A DNA stretch of 5,057 nt from positions 1 to 5,057 of the forward strand of contig CAMEIU010000155.1 of NCBI GenBank assembly GCA_945918815.1, read 5' to 3'. This DNA is from an uncultured Clostridia bacterium. GTDB lineage: Bacteria > Bacillota > Clostridia > Oscillospirales > Oscillospiraceae. Positions 4,906 to 5,057 of this stretch are shown here, piece by piece. A model generated the notes under the pieces. That model did no database searches, was not told the origin of the DNA, and saw nothing but the letters and a program-made list of their open reading frames with translations. Position 1 is the first letter of the stretch. The number at the start of each line of letters is the position of its first letter. Both the position numbers and the translations under genes were made by a program.

Positions 4906-5057
4906 TCACCTCACAAACAGGCTCCCCAGCAGGGCGGGGAGGTCATACTGCCGGGCCAGCCAGAAGACGGCCAGGCAGACAAGGGTGTAAATGACGCCGG
5001 AGATCCGGCAGGGGGGCACGTCGGCGTAGAAAAACTCGCCTGCAAAGCCCCTGAGAA
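4906..5057 (-). CDS. EcfT/CbiQ-like transmembrane permease, C-terminal 50 residues (partial)
   Basis: The minus frame is open from the window edge to TGA (4906-4908), encoding about 50 residues. It begins LRGFAGEFF, like the RGFxG coupling motif near the C-terminus of CbiQ/EcfT permeases. It then has a hydrophobic segment, ISGVIYTLVCLAVFWLA, likely the last membrane helix, and ends LLGSLFVR. It lies directly upstream of the ATPase gene, with only 5 bases between stop and ATG; its last codons contain the ATPase ribosome site (GAGGTGA). That layout, together with the motif and the membrane helix, supports the transmembrane coupling subunit that contacts the ATPase. The rest of the gene, and any S component such as CbiM/CbiN, is outside the window, so the symbol is left blank. 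Confidence 0.72.
   Translation of the reverse strand, partial: LRGFAGEFFYADVPPCRISGVIYTLVCLAVFWLARQYDLPALLGSLFVR

Noticed and set aside
4901..4909. GTG at 4909 as start of the CbiO-like protein
   Set aside because: It would overlap the upstream permease's end without a separate ribosome site. ATG 4900 gives the usual MIEFxNVSFSY family start.

Overview
The window looks like chromosomal DNA of a GC-rich gut-type Clostridia (Oscillospiraceae/Ruminococcaceae-like). The evidence is Firmicute-style strong Shine-Dalgarno sites, GC-rich housekeeping genes (about 68% GC in a sampled line of gpmI), a Cys-rich C_GCAxxG_C_C protein and an ECF-type transporter. Genus is not determinable from this window.

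Layout. Positions 2-868 (+) hold the C-terminal half of an asparagine synthase (AsnB). A plausible sigma-A promoter overlaps its stop codon. It leads into a two-gene unit: a 125-aa ten-cysteine C_GCAxxG_C_C protein (923-1300) joined by an ATGA overlap to a 2,3-bisphosphoglycerate-independent phosphoglycerate mutase (gpmI, 1297-2862). The mutase is complete at every metal and catalytic position and reads like the longer plant-type branch. Two hairpins follow it. On the minus strand from the right edge come the C-terminal end of an EcfT/CbiQ-like permease (4906-5057) and a CbiO/EcfA ATPase (4175-4900). The left and right blocks are therefore convergent.

Between them, about 2940-4080, lies a distinctly AT-richer accessory patch. 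It contains a GNAT acetyltransferase (3010-3480), an intergenic stretch rich in competing inverted repeats (3481-3562), and a compact 456-bp unit (3563-4018). In that unit a 123-aa DUF559 (Vsr-like, PD-(D/E)XK) nuclease gene is bracketed by inverted arms of about 54 bp, each able to fold into two hairpins. The arms supply both the gene's ribosome binding site and its last codons and stop. The arms' outer hairpins differ by paired, compensating bases, and the inner hairpins keep their fold although their sequence has diverged. The layout resembles a REP/RAYT-type selfish unit, but with a nuclease in place of a tyrosine transposase. This is the most interesting item in the window.

The convergent junction ends with a minus-strand terminator (4037-4074), a plus-strand terminator (4090-4120) and a long GC-rich hairpin (4127-4163). 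No tRNA, rRNA or CRISPR array was seen. No gene-free stretch exceeds 300 bases; the longest is 3992-4174 and is full of hairpins.
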